NCBI GenBank assembly: GCA_003640385.1
Contig: RCAB01000013.1
Coordinates: forward strand, 62,001 to 126,000
Length of the DNA: 64,000 nucleotides
Origin: Setaria digitata
Taxonomy: Eukaryota > Nematoda > Chromadorea > Rhabditida > Setariidae
Direction: 5' to 3'
Positions 36,161 to 48,333 of the stretch are shown here, piece after piece (position 1 is the stretch's first letter; the number at the start of each line of letters is the position of its first letter). Position numbers and translations under genes: made by a program. The notes below the pieces were generated by a model. It was not told the DNA's origin. It saw only the letters and a list, made by a program, of their open reading frames with translations, and did no database searches.

Positions 36161-39100
36161 GGAAAAGGAACTTAGATTAATTAAACAGCATGAAAAGAGA
36201 CATGCCTGTGTTTTTTTGCATGAATTTTCTTTTTTTAATTTTTGATTGTATTACTTTAGATGCACAGATTAATCTAATTCGAAAAAGATATGACATTTAT
36301 TAAAAGGTGATTGCGAATTTAAGCGATGTGTAGCCTCTAATGAAATAAAGCAGCAATCTCAAAAAGAGCGAATCAATTTCTGTAAAAATAAACTTATAAA
36401 AAGGTAAAGTACCTGGAAAAAAGAAAACCCCTTGATGAGCGGAAGAGACTCGCAAAGGCTTTCTGAATCCACACTACCACTTCACTTTCTTAAGAAATTG
36501 GCTCCTCCAACTCGACGACTTAATGGCAGAGATGCCAAAGATTTGGGAAAGGCAAATAAATGCCTCTTAGTTTTTTTGGTCAACAAAAGTTCCATAATTT
36601 GGAAAAAAAAACGTGTACTTCGAAATGAAATGATATTTCTCATCCGAGCGTGGTGTATTCTTGACAGGTCAGACGTCAATTCTTTGCTTTGACTTTGACG
36701 CGATAATTCATCAAACCACTCGCATACCTTCCAATTTTTTAGAAATTTCTTTCCTAAAATTAAATCAGAAAAGCAATTGGTTCATAAAACTTGTTGCATT
36801 GTTTCTTCTCGGAATGAAATGATTGGAAGCGTCTGGATGGTCTGCGACACGCGCTAACTGTAATCAGTTTCTGTCCCGTCAACTAAGGCGTTCGTTTGCA
36901 ATGAATCAAGTATCTATCCAGTTGGAAATAAGCAGAGAGCCAAATTAAGACACAACTAAGTGGTGGTTTTCGAATTTATTTCTACTTTCTTCTCTTCCTT
37001 TTACAAATTTTACAAAAAAAAAACTTCTTCTTCTGTTAAATAGAAGAGTTCTTCTATTCACTTCCTGTTATACATCTTCCTAACACTTTTGATCAGCAAA
37101 TGACGGTTTCAAATTATCATGTTTCTGTGTTTTCATAGTTCTTGCCAATTAATTCCCATAGCTTATTCTTATCTTGGAATTTTCCATTTCTTCCCACTCT
37201 ATCAGTCAATCAATCATTTAAAACAAATCGATAATCGAGATGGTTGACGTTAATTCATTATCAACAAAATGAAATTTGCGTACACGCTTCACAAAGGAGG
37301 ATTGTGATGGACTATTTCATCAGTTTACTTTTTCCAGCACCTATCTCACATAAGAGAAATAATGCAAGCAAATTGACAAAAAAAGCGATACTTTTTAAAA
37401 AGAAAGTTGGGATTGGCATTCATATCTTTATTCCTCGGCTGAATCTTTTACTTTGTAGGCACTGAATTTGGGCAGTGCAGTTTAGTAAAAATATTAACTT
37501 CTCTTCTAAACATTCTTAATTTATTTCTTGGTATTCAGAAGCTACGTAAAGTCTTGGAATGCTGACATATCCAAGCAAATAATTTCAAAGTCTGGTAAAT
37601 TGGAAAGAAAAAAATTTATTGAGCAGTAGCAAGAAGAAATGACACAAAGCTTCTGCAAGGAATTTAGTTCTTTTCTATTTAATAAAAAAATTCAACTGTT
37701 CCCTTGCTGGTTTTATCATAAAAAAATTCTATGGGTTGCCTTCCGCGTTACACCATTATTTCAAATGTTTCGGCAAGAAATTTGAAAAAAGTCCTCAGTC
37801 TGTCTCATCTTGTCAAAAAAAACCTCTAAATAGATGGATCTTAAAACTTGGCGGCTTACATCCAATCATTCAAAAAGTAAACTTATGCTGACAGAATGCT
37901 AGGACTTGGATTTTGAAGTCATCTAAAATAGGTTGTAAAACAAGTTTACATCTCACTGTCAAACAAGAATAAAAGGCAGGAATTATTATAATTTTAGATT
38001 TTAAGAATGATGAAAGGGAGAGAGAAGCTCAGATGCAGTTGATATAAAAGAGATGGAAATAAGCTGTTATCATAGTCAAAGATGCCAAAAGAGAGGAAAT
38101 TTTCATAAATGTTGATTAAGATGTCATTAATTGATTTCCCATCATAAAGTTACGAGGCAAGTAGTAAATTTATTGGCCAGAAAGTACGTTCATTACCTTG
38201 TCACTATAAAATTAGCCTTCCTTGTCGGTTAATCTCAGTTTATTGCAAACTGAAATTTGTTAAATGAAGATGGAAAGGAAATCAAAGTTGGAAAGAAAGC
38301 TAACTTAGCAGTGAAAGTAAAAAAAACAGTTTTAGTTGTTTATGTAATTGATGAGAACGAAATAAAGAAAAAATTGGTTGTGCAGAGGATAGTGCCACTG
38401 AGACTACAACTAATGATGCTACTCCGATGAATGTTCTAAAGCTCTTCAGTATCGGTCTTCTGTTATTTCCCAAAAAATGATACCCTCCTTTTCGTCTTTC
38501 TTTTTTAGTTCAATACCTTTTTTATAAATCTCGACTCTTGGAACAGAAAAGTCGCCTACCACTAAATACTTCTTGGTTTTTTCGAACTGGAAGGACAAAC
38601 AAAACATCTCTTCTCACATCAGTCTTGTTTTTTTCTTACCTGTGCATTTCTGCTCGTTTTAGTTTCTTTGTAAGATCCATTATCATTTATCAGATTATTC
38701 TTATACTGGAAGCATTTTTTTTTTTTGAAAAAGTTACTATTCGCTACTTCATAAAGTAAACTGCAGCTTACCTGAAGAATGGGAGAGAACATTATTAATT
38801 ATTATCCGAATCTCTCAGTAATCTTTTTCTTCTTCCTTTTCAGCATTATTTGATTGCCGATGTCAATTGAGACATGCACAATATATTAAGATCATTTGAC
38901 TTCTAAAGTTGTTAACTAAAATTTAACGAAGTTATTATAAAATTTACCGAAGGTTCCCAAAATTCTCAGTTAAACTTTAAATTCTCTCTGAAACTTGCAA
39001 CAATTTTTGATAATGTCTCTGAAATTTGAAAACATTAGATTAGATGCATTAAATCATGTCTGCCAACATCTAAAATGAAGATTCACAAAATGCAATTTTC

Positions 39101-39314
39101 TCGCACAGTTTTTCACACCCTTCTAAATTTGAAATGGCGCCTTTTCTTTCCTCATCAGAACGCACAACAATTAAATCTTATAAATTGCAGAATTTATTTT
39201 TTTCAGAAATCTTTGGTTGCTTTAGTTTGAAAGAAATACACTTAAAAAAAAGTAAAACAGAGCTTTGTCCTCCTTTGAATTGCATGCTAGTGGCATTTGA
39301 TGAGACAATACTTA

Positions 39315-39384
39315 ATGGCATTTTAGACTTGAAATCTTTCCTGGAATTAATGGCATTTTAGACTTGAAATCTTTCCTGGAATTA
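39315..39384. repeat. Perfect 35-bp tandem duplication
   Basis: Two adjacent identical copies (39315-39349 and 39350-39384) beginning ATGGCATTTTAGACTTG. There is no coding context. Confidence 0.95.
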
Positions 39385-42300
39385 GAAATGATTAACTTTA
39401 AGACCTGGAAAAAACACAAGATCGCTTGAACTATCTCTATTATGTAGCAATTATTTTGGTCTATTTTAATATCATGCAGCAATCTTCTGAAATTTATTGC
39501 CATTTCACTAATCACACATCATTTCAAAATGTGATTATCAAAAGCAACTTAATTTATAGTAAGGAGCATATAGGATCCAGAATATTTCAATAATTTCAAA
39601 TTTCCAATACAACCCAGCAACAATTCCATTACAAGAAAAAAGCAAGCAGTGAAAGTTGCAATAATTAATCATTCCTGCGGGATAGTAACAAAGTTTCACA
39701 TCAATTTTTTGAAACAGGCTTAGCGTTTATTCAGTAATCTTTTTACATCTAAACTAGCGGTAGTTGGGATATATTTAGTTTTCTAAAGAAAAGGAAGCAG
39801 GCCGGATGAGAAATCGAAGAAATAGATCTGCATCTGCATATTTTCAGGTTGGAACGAATTAGCTGCAACCATAGAATGATAAATGGAAGCCAGACAAAAA
39901 TGAGAGCCAAATTTGATTAAAATTGTATGGTATAATATAGTGGTTTTAAAATTTTCATTAAATATTAATTTTAAGATCTAAAAAACATAAGATCGCTATG
40001 AGATTACAACTAGTATTATGTTATAATATATTTTCAATTTTCAGGAAATAAAATTCTCATTTTCATCGTTGTGATGATCTATCAAAACAGTTGAAAGTTC
40101 GTGGCCAAAAAATAAAACACTGTAAAATGAAAAGATCCATCATCTAAGCCAGATTACTTGACGTAAGTACTGTTACCTAAGATGAAGCTTGAAGAACAAT
40201 CTCGAGGTTATGCACTTCAATACACTGAGACTTTAAATCACCAAGTTATGCGAGGAAGAGGAGTTGATAGATTGAATTAGCTACTAGAAGTTCCGAATAA
40301 AAGCTGGTATGTGGTGATGCAGTAGAGTAATGCATAACTGCAGATTTCGCAAGCAATGGCTTTTTGGAGCGGTATGGAACCAATATGACGCTACGGGGAA
40401 TGGCATGAGAAGACTGAAAAATGTTTTTATATGCAGATTAGGCTCCTTTCTTGATCGGAAATGCAACAGATGATTATGATAATGGCGTCAAGTGATATGT
40501 TACTCTCTATCTTCTAATAATCGCTGAAATGGCCCTCGACAATGGAAAGGAAGAGGGGATAATACGCAATGAAACGCAATACTAGTGAATAAAGTGTTGT
40601 GGAACAAGGTTAACGTGGTAGCTGTGAACTTGACAATCACTGATTTGAGCTATCAAACCCGATAAAAGAATAGATATGAGGAAGGACTACTCGGATACCA
40701 ACTGAAATGAGGCAGTTCTATAAGGTTGATTGAAATTTAAGGTGAAAAGATGGATTGGTAAATTCCTTTTTTTTGTTCAAGAACGACAAATAGAGCATTT
40801 GTTTAATGGTGAAAAGAACAACAAAATGAGTCATTGGAAATAGATTCAATGCATTTTAAAGGAATATTTGAAAAGTGACTTGTCCATCAATTAAAATATG
40901 TTGAGAAATTAATTATAATGAAGTAATTTGGTTAGATTGTCTAAGGGGAAATCATTAAGCATAGTAACCCAACTGCAAACGCTGGTCGCACCCAGTATCT
41001 TTCATATGTTTCTCTTATATTTCAGATCACTGATTTAGGTTATACTCTAAATTACGCAGTTTATCGTATTTCTTATGCCGTCATTCCATTTTTAGAAAAA
41101 ATTTATTGCTCTATTCACATCTCATTCTAATTCTAATTCAGCACTGGAAAGCATAAAGTTGGAAATTTTGACAGGAAAAAATGCTCAGAAGGAAACATCC
41201 GAATAACAATGTAGACTTAATTTAATTGAATAAAATTGAAAAGAAAAAGTTTCTCATTGGACTAGTGCAGATCATTAAGTATACCGAAATAAGATTTGGT
41301 TTTTCCTTTTCATCTAGTCAGTCAATGCAATTTATAAAACAATTCTTTTTTGTGTATTCTTCTGGACAAAAGAAAAAAGTTCGAAAAATCCAATATTTGT
41401 TAACTGTGCAAAGTACAAATTGTCCTAGCTTCAGCGTCATAAGAAAGAAGAATTGGAACAAAAATAGTTCCATCTTTTAAAGAACATAAGTAAACAGTTT
41501 GCGATAAGAAATGCATCAGTTTAATTTGATTTGAACTATGAGAAAAGTGTTCAGAAAAGCATGCTGTGACCTATGCATTCATAATCATCAATGGTGATTA
41601 TCAACTACCGATAAGTGATAGTACACATTGAAAAGTTACGATTCAGTCATTTCTGTTTCACAGCAATTTATCGCGACGTTTATTTTATTGTGGATATCAG
41701 CAGAAGAAAATAGTAGAAAGAGATGCCAGTAAAAAACCAATAAAGGAATATATCACCAAAAATGTCGGAGCAGAACAAGTCAATGTATTTTCTGAAGTGG
41801 AAGAAACCCGAGAAAAATTGCTATAAGATTATGCTCAAACATTTATCAATAGTTTAAGCATTATAATATACTTATTTTTTACATTTCATTATCAAAATCT
41901 GAACATTTAGATACTAAACATTCTAAGCACATCTTAAACTTTGTTTAAACTTAAAAATAACGCAATCATAAAGCTAAAACTATTTCGTCAAGAAATCCTA
42001 AAGTTAGCTGATCTGGCAGTCTTTTCATTTTTTTCAAGTGGTATCTACCAGCTTTGATGAAAGATGATATCATTCCAGATGGCAAGTGTTGTGTTTTATA
42101 TTTCAATATTCAGTGGCAGCGGTGTTATGAGCACAGCTACCGGTAGGAAACACTTCAAAAAGATAAGCAAATAAAGTCGAAACATTGTCCAAAAAGTAAA
42201 ATAATTTAAAATTCTTAGCCGCGGGAATATTCTGAGTCGTATTATATATAAACAAAGTGAAAACGAAGTTACGATATGTCATAGAATTGGATGGGACAAA

Positions 42301-43816
42301 TTTATATAACTGTAAATTGAGCCTGCGAAAGATTGTTTATTGAAATGCCCCGAGATTTTAAGGAAGCCTTCTATCATCATCAACATCATCGGAAGTTGCT
42401 TTTAGAGAGCTTTTTTTTTTAAGCAATTTAAACAAATGAAATGAAATAACTGTGAGCTCTACTACTTCTGTTATTTTTTCTCTTTTTTCATCATAATTTA
42501 AAACTTCAAACTTTTTATCAATTGTAATAAGAGAAAGTCAATAATTTACTGCAACAATTTCTGATTATCGTTGTTTATTCATCTTGCAAACAAAAAATTC
42601 TGAAATCTCCATTTCGCTGAAAGCATTCAAAAAATTTTTTCAATATTAAATCCTTGACTAATTCAGCTGTACTATTGTTTTCATCTCAATTAATATAATG
42701 ATGGAGTAATAATAGGTTATCACGAAGTAAAATTTACACTTACTTTTTTGTTTAATATGATTGATATACCTCCATTTTCTTTGTATCGAATTAATAGAAA
42801 CTGTGGAACTATGAATTAGATTCATATAAGAAATCTGATTTGAAAGTCTAATTGTGGTGTACAGACAATAGTGTTTTGCAGTGTAACAGGAAGTCCCGAA
42901 AAAATTTTGTAACAATTAGCAAACAACATGACTAATTAAATCGAGTTAATTAAAAAAATATTAGTTTGCTAACACTGCGAGTCTTCCTTATGCTAAGATT
43001 ATGGCCCTTCCGAAGAAGCTGCCTCATATAAATGTTGCACAAACAGCAGAATAAGTCTGATGATTTGTCCTTGTGTCCCACCAAAATCTTCAGATTTTAG
43101 AATATGAAAAGCAAACTTCAAGATCAGTTGAAATTCATTCACTCGACTTTAATTTTTTCTGATCGGATGCTTTATATTCGCTTAATTGAATACTTCCTTC
43201 AGATTCTGACTTAATTTGTCAGAAACAGCCCACTAGATGGTGATGGAAATTCCTTTTACTTGTGAAATCAAATTCAATGCTACTGCATTTAAGCCCCAGT
43301 TAAAAACACTGCTGCTATTTGTTATTGTTCCTTCACTTAGGCCTTGTCTCGCTCGAGCTAGGAATCACAGTCTGAAATTCTCACCAATGAATTGCTTTAA
43401 TATTGACAAATGGAAATTGTGGTTTATCTAGATCTATACGAAATACATTTTAAACTAGTTTATGAATCTAAATTTCATCTACTCTTCACAGAGCTCTGTA
43501 GCTATTACTATTTTATAGTGATGGAATATGTAGAGCTATCGAACTGTTTTAAATAATCTTAAAGCTTTTAACATTAAAAGATAAAAATAGCTTGATATCC
43601 TTGACAAAGCCAGAAAGTCATTTATGTTTCATGCCTTGATTTGTCACTGACGATTTCATGCATCTTTCCTTTCCTTTTATCAAGAATATATCTTTCTGTG
43701 AAAATAATAGCTCCAAATCTTTAATTTCATCTGTTTTCCATTTTCAATGCTAAATGAAGTTGAGGGATTCTACCAAAAGCTGCGTCTACTTCTCATTTCC
43801 TTTCGTTTTTTCCTCA

Positions 43817-43817
<1 letters not shown>

Positions 43818-43843
<26 letters not shown>
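43818..43843. repeat. Homopolymer A tract (26)
   Basis: The longest A run in the window, followed by TTAAACG. No retroposed coding sequence is visible immediately upstream. Confidence 0.9.
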
Positions 43844-43847
<4 letters not shown>

Positions 43848-45212
43848 ACGAATAAGAGGAGAGCTTGAAGAAGGAAATTAATGGCGGTGGAAATTTCTGG
43901 CTTGTTTAAACTAGAAGACAAATATACACTCACTGAAAAGTCCTATATTTTCAGTTCAATCTCCAACAATTCGACTCAGACATATTTATCAGAAGATCGC
44001 TACGGACTTACGACGAGACTAAATTTCCATATGACAAGTTTAACTGAAGCTTATATTTACTGTTCACTACACTTCCGTTATATCTCTTTGTCTATTGTGT
44101 TTCTCCTCACAAGGTTATTTTATTGTAAGTTATCAAGTAGTAAAATGCTTGGTGTGTTTAAAGTACTTGACATTATTCCACTTAGAAAGTAGTATGAAAA
44201 TATGTTTCATAGTACTTCTTGCAGTGTAAATGGATGTCATTCAGTGTTCTCAGTTAATTTGTGTTTAAATTTAACAAAAGAAATATTCTCATGGGTGAGA
44301 TTTTAAACTATAATACAATTTAATTTCAAATTAGTTCAAGGACTACTGCTTGCTTGTGACCTTGTAGCTTTGGTTGAAGTGATTCTGCATTATCAAATGT
44401 ATCCTAATTAGTGCTTAGCTCAGCAGAAACAATCACAGAAATGCGGCGTATTTGTGTATTGAAGTACATGTTGCATTCGGATGTCTTTCAGTTTTTTTTT
44501 TTGAAATATCAAAAACTAAAATTTTGATGAGAATTTCTACGCTAAAATTGAAAATAACAAAAAGGAAGAGCGAGAACAAAAAACATACACGAAGAGATAT
44601 ATACTGTGATTTTTCTGTGATTTTAGATACTGTGATTTTTCTTCCTCAACTTTTGAAGTTTGCAATCTTAATTCAAGCTTCAAAAGTTGGAGACTAAATT
44701 GAAATCTATGAAAAGAACTGCGTTACTGGAGAACAAAAAACATGTAGCAGAGATGCATTATTGTTGAATAATCATGCATTCAATCTCCCGGGAAACCGAG
44801 ACTAACCACTATTTACTTTTATTTAATTCATTCATGTCAGAGTTACCGATGGTAACATACATTTTCTAATCTTCAAAAAGAGGAATGAATAGGTGAAGAG
44901 AGAAGGACTAAACAAGCGGAATAAATCAAGATTGCTCAACAAGGCAGGTAGAAGGTAAATCTCTTCGAAACACAGAATTATCATTCATCTATAATTATTC
45001 ATATTTGTGTATATTATTATTAGTTTAATTGATTTTTGCTATTTAAAGTTATTCCTTTGACCTTTTTGCAAATTATTCAAAAATATGTGAGGAACTTATG
45101 TGCTTAAAGTAAAAGTGATATTTGTAGAGATAATTGTTGAATGACTTAATTATTTTCTAGGTTATAGGTTTGCGAAGCGGTTGCTACTGAAAGTGTATTC
45201 TGACATTGGAAA

Positions 45213-47729
45213 ATGGAATCAACAATGGGTGATTATACATCTGGTGACTTGCCAACAGAAATACCAAGTTTGATCAGCGTAGAGGACATTGTCCTCCCAA
45301 AGTTCGTCATAATCTTCTCTCAGTATGGCCTAAAAAGGTGTCTCCTGAAGTTTGTTTTATGTCAGCATATATTACCACCCCAGATCAATCTGTTTGTTTT
45401 ATGTTAGCATATACTACCAACCCAGATCGATCTGCTCTGCAGTAAATTCACAAAAGTACAGCGTCTCAGACCGGCAATACAATTAGATGTCGACGATACT
45501 CTAGTAAAGTTTGGTGAAAAAATACGAGGTCGATGGCTGGTTAAGGTAAGAACCAATTCAACAAATCAAAATAATCACATGGATCAATCAACTTCAGTTT
45601 TCCAATTATGTTTGGAGATATGTTACTCATTTGAACATTAAATTGGGAATCGCAATGGAAGTTTAATTATAGGTTTTCTGCTCCATATCAATCTAAGCTT
45701 CAAGATCATTTTTTCCTCTAACATAACTTTTGCTAAATTTAGTAAACTTGAAAATTTGCTTTTTTACTACCTAGCAAAAACTTTCGAATAAAAATGAGAA
45801 GGAATTACTTTCTTTAAAGATTAATTGGCAAGGACTAATTTTTTTTTTCTTAGGGATTAATTGGCAGTGGCGGATACGGGGAAATATATTACGCATCGGA
45901 TTTGAAAATGAATGGTGAATCAGTTGCTGTTAAAGTGGAACCCGTACTAAGGAAGGGGAAAATAGCTAAACGAATGATTCTGGAACAAAAAGTACTTCAT
46001 TTCTTTACTTGGACAAAGGCTTCGAGCATTTAAGTTTAGAAGTTGTTTGTGAGTAGAAAACAGCAATATTCACAGATGAAATATTTATTAGGTCAAATAT
46101 GTCCGCGTGAAAAATCTTGAACTTGAAGAGAACTAAGTTGACAGGTTATGTTACGTCTACAAGGTCGGCCTCATGCACCGTTGATGTGGGGTTCCGGAAC
46201 GGAACACGGCTTGAATTACATCGTGATGCAACTGCTGTCAACGAATGTCGCAGATCTAAGAAAGCAATGTCCTTTGCAACGGTTATCAAGGGCTACTTCA
46301 GGACGCATCATGCAACAAGTATGTCTAGAAGTCATATTTTGGAAGATTTTTTAATGATGAAACATCATCTTTTCCTTTTTATCATATTTATTTTAAGAAT
46401 ACTTAGCTAAGTTTTAAGTCTTAGGTTAAAAATCTAAACAACAAGATGTAAAATTTTGAATACCAAATGAATTCAAAATAATACTAGCAGCACAATAAAT
46501 AATTGATATTAAAAAATTAAAATAAATGATGTGATAAACAATATTGATGACAATGAATGGAATTAGAGAGATAAGAAATGAAGATAATAATCTAAGATAA
46601 TATAAGTTTGCTATCTCTTGATTGCAGGCAATAGCTGGTCTTCGCGATATCCATAAAATTGGATATATCCACAGGGATGTGAAGCCAGCAAATATGTGTT
46701 TCGGTTTAACCCAAAAGGCATGCCAATTCATATCGTCATAGAAATTCTGAGTCTGCAGTTCCAAAAATTCAAGCTTAAATGACTTTCCTGAAGACATGAA
46801 CTCATCAGTTCATAAAATTTTTACTTCTATTCCAGCAGCAATATGTACATAATGCTGTACTGATTTAATGCTTGATAAGGACATGTTGATAATGTTTGTC
46901 AGAGTAGTCGACGTTTGATCATTGTGGATTACGGCTTAGCGAGGAAATTTCGGCAGTTAGATGGGAAACCAATAGAACGGAGAAAACGAGCCGGTTTCCG
47001 TGGAACGTTACGCTACGTCTCGATGCGAGTGCATGACCGACAGGAGCAAGGACCGTCGGATGATCTGATTGCGCTTTTTTTTACACTCATTGAAATACTT
47101 AAAGGAGAACTGCCATGGAGGAATGAGAAAAGTGATGAAAAAATGAAAAGTGCTAAAATGCAGCTAGTATATGATATTTTCTACTTATTCATGGATGTCA
47201 CTAATGTCTAAAAATTTTTCCTCCGTAAACAGTATCGAAGTTGAAAGCAAAGCCGAAAAATTATTCTAATTCCTAATTTAAAAAATTGTTCTAATTTAAG
47301 GTGAGAGATGATTTCGTGCAAATATCCGAAAACATTGGTTACAGTGTGCGTGAGTACGGACGAGCAGTGATGACTTTGGCTGTAGATGCTGAGCCTAATT
47401 ATACATTTTTAATTTCAGCCATGAAGGTTGTTGTGCTTGAAATTCTGCAATTTCGATTTGTCTTTCCTTTTCTTCCAAAATCCCTTAAATGGGCTTCAGG
47501 AAACACTGAAAGTACAGATTGGCAAACTGAAATGTCTGCAAAGGAGTTGTGGGAAAATAAAAAAGCTAAATACAGGAAACAATTAATTTTCATATTAATT
47601 GGAATATTTAGATTATAATTTCTGCAGAATTTGGCTGGAGGTCGCCCCTTGAACGACCCATATGATTGGGAGAATGATTACATGGAAGTGGTCAAGGAGT
47701 ACAAGAATGGTCTGTCTCAGTATTTCTAA
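45213..47729 (+). CDS. TTBK/CK1-type protein kinase (5' end uncertain, possibly damaged)
   Basis: Predicted Ser/Thr kinase of the tau-tubulin-kinase branch of the CK1 group, a family greatly expanded in nematodes and often expressed in the male germline. Exons: 45213-45545 (interrupted, see repeat), 45854-45991, 46145-46318, 46628-46717, 46903-47166, 47301-47426 and 47628-47729 (stop); all joins are phase 0. Motifs in order: glycine loop GSGGYGEIY, VAVKVE lysine, IHRDVKPAN catalytic loop, VDYGLA (DYG for DFG, Asp kept), GFRGTLRYVS and LPWR. The end, NLAGGRPLNDPYDWEND, matches the TTBK C-lobe. All catalytic residues are present. The intron after 46717 has a GC donor. An in-frame TAG at 45405-45407 interrupts the first exon, so either another 5' exon is used or the locus is becoming a pseudogene. 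Confidence 0.75.
45351..45434 (+). repeat. 42-bp tandem duplication in the kinase 5' exon
   Basis: Copies 45351-45392 and 45393-45434 match at 38 of 42 positions. In the kinase reading frame both encode FVLCQHILPPQINL-like residues, but copy 2 has TAG where copy 1 has CAG. A second frame is open through both copies. Each copy contains an acceptor-like TTTTATGT(C/T)AG. Confidence 0.9.
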
Positions 47730-48333
47730 GTTGTCGAATTGCATTACAGTTCTTTTTCTCTCCGTAGCATTCCATCGTTAATTGTGCATAAAATTTATTG
47801 CCATATTTTTGAAAGCATTTTATCACATTCTCGCCATTGTTTCAGTATTAAACTAATCCATAAGTTCTCTGTCGAATTTAAAATTTTTATAATAGCGATT
47901 CCATTCATTTTTCCTCCTACAAAGATTCAATTTGTGATGAAGAGAGAATATTTGTTAATCAGCCTTAATCAAAGGGCACTGGGAAAGTTTCAGTTCAAAG
48001 ACCCACAAGTTTGAATAACACTTTCAAATGGTAGATTTATTCTGGAAAATAGCTATCCAATTTGAAAAATTGACGATAATGTGTAGTGTTAATGCCATTC
48101 TCAAATTAGTCTCGTCAAACTGGAACAACTGGTATATTTGGTCCAAACTAAAACGAATAATGGTGTTGAAAATTTTGAAATTTCATCAGAAATTGATAAA
48201 AGTCATACATTACGTAGGTAGCAGCTAGGGAGTAATTACGCATATTTCACTTCTAATCATTATCAACAGATTTGATCCGAAAAGTGCAAAAGTGCAAAAA
48301 TCGAAAAATTCGGCAAAATTTAATGCTTACTTG
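47730..48333. other. Convergent intergenic region, no gene seen
   Basis: Lies between the 3' end of the plus-strand kinase and the 3' end of the minus-strand hypothetical gene. AT-rich with no splice-flanked coding sequence; presumably both 3' UTRs. Confidence 0.5.

Larger units (their letters stand above)
28191..45212. other. 17-kb region with no supportable gene
   Basis: AT-rich sequence upstream of dig-1. I looked for splice-flanked coding exons, conserved protein motifs, tRNA-like boxes and transposase or reverse-transcriptase motifs and found none. Open frames (for example 34104-34430 minus, 36432-36692 plus, 43881-44192 plus) look random. It contains homopolymer runs (23 A at 36138, 26 A at about 43818) and small direct repeats, including a perfect 35-bp tandem duplication at 39315-39384. 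It may hold the promoter and distal regulatory elements of dig-1, or genes with exons too short to see by eye. Confidence 0.6.

Noticed and set aside
28191..45212. CRISPR arrays, insertion sequences, bacterial (for example Wolbachia) insertions, tRNA clusters or telomeric repeats
   Set aside because: None found by eye: no regularly spaced repeats, no transposase motifs, no TTAGGC arrays and no long bacterial-type open frames.
46117..46410. 97-codon plus-strand frame overlapping a kinase exon
   Set aside because: A shifted frame of the genuine exon 46145-46318, which encodes MLRLQGRPHAPLMWGSG in the kinase frame.
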